NCBI RefSeq assembly: GCF_004187715.1
Contig: NZ_QZWF01000017.1
Span: 61,737 to 125,736 of the forward strand
Origin: Streptomyces sp. F001
GTDB lineage: Bacteria; Actinomycetota; Actinomycetes; Streptomycetales; Streptomycetaceae
Direction: 5' to 3'
Length of the DNA stretch: 64,000 bases
Shown: positions 61,249 to 64,000 of the stretch, piece after piece
Layout: every line of letters starts with the position of its first letter
Position numbering within the stretch: position 1 is the first letter of the stretch
Notes under the pieces: generated by a model
Seen by the model: only the letters and a program-made list of their open reading frames with translations
Told to the model about the DNA's origin: nothing
Databases searched by the model: none
Position numbers and translations under genes: made by a program

Positions 61249-61680
61249 GAAGCGCACAATAGCTCGCTTGCCGCGCGGCGGAAGTCCCTGGTCAATCAGT
61301 GTGACCACGACGACGCGAAGGACTGCGTCCACGGGTGTGACGACGGCTACGTGACCGAATCGGCCATCGCATGTGCGCGAATCCGGGGTATGGTGGTAAT
61401 GCGCCTGCTGGTACGACGCCCAATTTGTCGTACCTCGACAGGCCGCACGTATGAGGATGCCCGGTCGGTGGCCCGATCGGCTCCGACCCGACAGCCCTCC
61501 CTGACCGTACGCAAGTGTGCGTACGACGATCGGAGGGGCCCTCAGCGGTACGCAGGCTCTTGAGCGTTGGCAGAGGTCCCGTGTCCTACGGCTCGCCCCC
61601 CGCGGCAGCCGACGTCCCCGGCACGGTCAGACACGACCCCCGCGCTCGCCTCGCACCGCACACACAGAAGAGGCAGCACC
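61249..61680 (+). promoter_or_regulatory. Long leader region of the DEAD-box helicase
   Basis: 432 bases without a supported gene. Two perfect inverted repeats stand out: GGTACGAC/GTCGTACC (61410-61417 and 61427-61434) and CGTACGCA/TGCGTACG (61506-61513 and 61518-61525, four-base loop). TATGGT/TAAT sequences near 61389-61400 could be a -10 for the helicase. Long structured leaders are common for RNA-helicase genes that respond to cold or control their own mRNA. Confidence 0.5.
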
Positions 61681-64000
61681 CTGACTACGACGTTCCGAGA
61701 GCTCGGGATCCTCCCCGAGACCGCCGAGGCCCTGGAAGCCGTCGGCATCGTCACCCCGTTCCCCATCCAGGAGATGACCCTCCCCGTCGCCCTCTCCGGC
61801 ACGGATGTCATCGGCCAGGCCAAGACCGGCACCGGAAAGACGCTGGGCTTCGGCCTTCCGCTCCTCGAGCGCGTCACCGTTCCTGTCGACGTCGAGGCCG
61901 GCCGGGCCAAGCCCGAGGCGCTCACCGACGCCCCCCAGGCCCTGGTCGTCGTCCCCACGCGCGAGCTGTGCACGCAGGTCACCAACGACCTGCTGACCGC
62001 GGGCAAGGTGCGCAATGTGCGCGTCACCGCGATCTACGGCGGCCGGGCGTACGAACCGCAGGTCGAGGCCCTGAAGAAGGGCGTCGACGTGGTCGTCGGC
62101 ACCCCGGGCCGACTGCTGGACCTGGCCGGCCAGAAGAAGCTCAACCTGAACCACGTCAAGTGCCTGGTCCTCGACGAGGCCGACGAGATGCTCGACCTGG
62201 GCTTCCTGCCCGACGTCGAGAAGATCATCAACATGCTTCCGGCGCGCCGCCAGACGATGCTGTTCTCGGCGACGATGCCCGGCGCGGTGATCGGCCTGGC
62301 CCGTCGCTACATGTCGCAGCCCACGCACATCCGCGCCACCGCGCCGGACGACGAGGGTGTGACGGTCGCGAACATCTCGCAGCACGTCTACCGCGCGCAC
62401 AACATGGACAAGCCCGAGATGGTCGCCCGCATACTCCAGGCCGACGGCCGCGGACTGGCCATGGTCTTCTGCCGCACCAAGCGCACCGCGGCCGACCTCG
62501 CCGACCAGCTCAAGCAGCGCGGCTTCGCCTCCGGCGCGGTCCACGGCGACCTCGGCCAGGGTGCCCGCGAGCAGGCGCTGCGCGCCTTCCGCAACGGCAA
62601 GGTCGACGTCCTCGTCTGCACCGACGTCGCCGCCCGCGGCATCGACGTCGAGGGCGTGACGCACGTCATCAACTACCAGTCCCCCGAGGACGAGAAGACG
62701 TACCTGCACCGCATCGGCCGTACGGGCCGCGCGGGCGCGTCCGGTACGGCGATCACGCTGGTCGACTGGGACGACATCCCGCGCTGGCAGCTGATCAACA
62801 AGGCGCTGGAGCTGGACTTCAACGACCCGCCGGAGACGTACTCGACGTCCCCGCACCTGTTCGCCGAGCTCAGCATTCCCGAGGGCACCAAGGGTGTCCT
62901 GCCGCGCTCGGAGCGTACGCGCGCCGGGCTCGACGCGGAGGAGCTGGAGGACCTGGGCGAGCCGGGCGGCCGCGGTCCGCGCGGTCGCGGTGGCCGGGGT
63001 GGCCGGGACGAGTCCCGTTCCGCCGACCGCGAGCGTCCCTCCCGTACGCCGCGCCGCCGCCGCCGTACGCGCGGCGGGACCCCGATGGACGCCACCGAGA
63101 CCACCGGGGTCACGCCGGAGACGGACACCCCCGCCGAGGAGGCCGCCGCGCCGCGCACCCTGCGCCGTCGGCGCCGCACCCGTAGCGGCGCCCCGGCAGA
63201 GGCGACGGCCATAGCAGCGGCCGAGCCCACGGCACCCGAAGCCGCGGAGACCGCCGTGGCGACGGCCGAGGGCCCGGCCACCATGGGCGCCCCCGAGACG
63301 CTGGAGAAGCCGCGCCGCCGCCGCACCCGCAAGTCGGTCGAGGCCGCTCCCGCCGAGGCAGCGGCCGACACGGCCGAGGCGACCCCCGCGACCGCCCCGG
63401 AGACGCAGGAGCCCCAGCCGCGCCGCCGCACCCGCAAGGCCACGGCAACCGCCGAGGCAGCGGTCGACACCGCCGAAGGCACAGAGGCCAAGCCCCGCCG
63501 CCGTACGCGCAAGACGGCCGAGCCCGCTCAGACCGCCGAGACCGCACCGGCACCGGAGGCGGAGTCCAAGCCGCGCCGCACCCGCAAGGCCACGGCGACC
63601 GCCGAGGCTGCCGTCGACACCGCCGAAGGCACGGAGGCCAAGCCGAAGCGCACCCGCAAGGCGACCACCACCACGGACGACGCCGACGCCAAGCCCAAGC
63701 GCACCCGCAAGGCCACGGCGACCGCCGAGGCTGCCGTCGACACCGCCGAAGGCACGGAGGCCAAGCCGAAGCGCACCCGCAAGGCGACCACCACCACGGA
63801 CGACGCCGACGCCAAGCCCAAGCGCACCCGCAAGGCCACGGCGACCGCCGAGGCTGCCGTCGACACCGCCGAAGGCACGGAGGCCAAGCCGAAGCGCACC
63901 CGCAAGGCGACCACCACCACGGACGACGCCGACGCCAAGCCCAAGCGCACCCGCAAGGCCACGGCGACCGCCGAGGCTGCCGTCGACACCGCCGAAGGCA
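61681..64000 (+). CDS. DEAD-box RNA helicase, 3' end beyond window
   Basis: At least 773 residues, still open at the right edge. Helicase motifs occur in order: Q motif FRELGI...TPFPIQ, AKTGTGKT (about 46), PTRELCTQ (about 88), GGRAYEPQ, TPGRLLDL (about 141), LDEADEML (about 164), FSATMPG (about 197), FCRTKRTA, TDVAARGID (about 315) and HRIGRTGRAG (about 344). The tail starts with RGG-type residues (PRGRGGRGGRDES) and becomes long Lys/Arg/Ala/Thr repeats (KPKRTRKAT). The start appears to be CTG: AGAAGAGG lies seven bases upstream and the chain then begins TTTFRELGILPET. No in-frame ATG or GTG is near, and the next in-frame alternative is TTG 61567. Confidence 0.92.
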   Translation, partial: MTTTFRELGILPETAEALEAVGIVTPFPIQEMTLPVALSGTDVIGQAKTGTGKTLGFGLPLLERVTVPVDVEAGRAKPEALTDAPQALVVVPTRELCTQVTNDLLTAGKVRNVRVTAIYGGRAYEPQVEALKKGVDVVVGTPGRLLDLAGQKKLNLNHVKCLVLDEADEMLDLGFLPDVEKIINMLPARRQTMLFSATMPGAVIGLARRYMSQPTHIRATAPDDEGVTVANISQHVYRAHNMDKPEMVARILQADGRGLAMVFCRTKRTAADLADQLKQRGFASGAVHGDLGQGAREQALRAFRNGKVDVLVCTDVAARGIDVEGVTHVINYQSPEDEKTYLHRIGRTGRAGASGTAITLVDWDDIPRWQLINKALELDFNDPPETYSTSPHLFAELSIPEGTKGVLPRSERTRAGLDAEELEDLGEPGGRGPRGRGGRGGRDESRSADRERPSRTPRRRRRTRGGTPMDATETTGVTPETDTPAEEAAAPRTLRRRRRTRSGAPAEATAIAAAEPTAPEAAETAVATAEGPATMGAPETLEKPRRRRTRKSVEAAPAEAAADTAEATPATAPETQEPQPRRRTRKATATAEAAVDTAEGTEAKPRRRTRKTAEPAQTAETAPAPEAESKPRRTRKATATAEAAVDTAEGTEAKPKRTRKATTTTDDADAKPKRTRKATATAEAAVDTAEGTEAKPKRTRKATTTTDDADAKPKRTRKATATAEAAVDTAEGTEAKPKRTRKATTTTDDADAKPKRTRKATATAEAAVDTAEG
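63588..64000 (+). repeat. Perfect 123-bp tandem repeats in helicase tail
   Basis: Three complete and one partial copy of a 123-bp (41-residue) unit run to the window edge, apparently without a base difference. Each encodes TATAEAAVDTAEG, then AKPKRTRKATTTT, then DDADAKPKRTRKA. A diverged copy lies upstream (63427-63587). Perfect identity suggests recent expansion and possible length variation between strains. Confidence 0.93.

Overview
The window is high-GC actinobacterial DNA. Codon third positions are almost all G or C, GTG starts are frequent, the WhiB-family regulator carries an AT-hook, and the gene content and order match a Streptomyces chromosome core. From memory (not searched), much of the order also matches the Mycobacterium tuberculosis Rv3193c to Rv3228 neighbourhood: sigH/sigR, SRAP peptidase, aroA, rsgA, DEAD-box helicase, moeB/Z, adnAB, nudC, mrx1, uvrD2, whiB7, ABC1 kinase, ylbL and UPF0182. 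I see no phage, plasmid or CRISPR content. The only mobile-looking item is one 185-bp palindromic MITE-like element.

Layout. 1-5.0 kb: the first codons of a probable sigR behind a sigma-R promoter, then an alpha/beta hydrolase, SRAP peptidase, M50-type membrane protease, aroA and rsgA. 5.0-9.7 kb: SMR transporter, TetR regulator, hisN, CBS protein, and the catA/catR catalase-repressor pair with an operator inside the catA promoter. 9.7-12.1 kb: two identical initiator tRNAs, each with a strong terminator, flanking a Sel1-repeat gene. 12.1-21.3 kb: UPF0182 membrane protein, PPA1309 protein, YlbL Lon-like protease, a 54-residue membrane protein, moaE, an NAD-binding epimerase, a DUF2342 zincin and a NUDIX hydrolase. 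21.3-28.2 kb: a TerD-AIM24/AIM24/AIM24 operon, a YgjP-like metallopeptidase, and a ThiF-like plus ABC1-kinase pair. 28.2-32.7 kb: wblC/whiB7 with a long attenuator leader, uvrD2 and mycoredoxin. 32.7-43 kb: nudC, an M20 peptidase, adnB, adnA and an alkyltransferase-like protein. 43-49.3 kb: a 912-residue kinase/flippase-like membrane fusion and two tandem secreted Tap-like lipoprotein peptidases. 49.3-55.5 kb: moeZ and a four-gene Pel-like exopolysaccharide set. 55.7-64 kb: DUF3152 protease, alpha/beta hydrolase, TetR, DUF3107, a ferritin-like protein, and a DEAD-box RNA helicase that runs off the right edge through perfect 123-bp repeats.

How the genes work together. Thiol-oxidative stress links three places: near-perfect GGAAT-N18-GTT sigma-R promoters precede the left-edge gene (probable sigR), mycoredoxin and moeZ. 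Catalase with its Fur-type repressor adds peroxide defence. AdnA/AdnB, UvrD2, SRAP and the alkyltransferase-like protein form a DNA-repair theme. WblC provides inducible antibiotic resistance and is controlled by its own AT-rich promoter plus a uORF/terminator attenuator.

Caution on sequence quality. At least five genes (Sel1 3' end, moaE, the TerD-AIM24 linker, the spherulin-4 gene and the DUF3152 gene) are interrupted by single-base frame changes at or beside G/C runs, while the protein on both sides stays intact. This looks more like homopolymer indel error in the assembly than real decay, although real frameshifts cannot be excluded from sequence alone.
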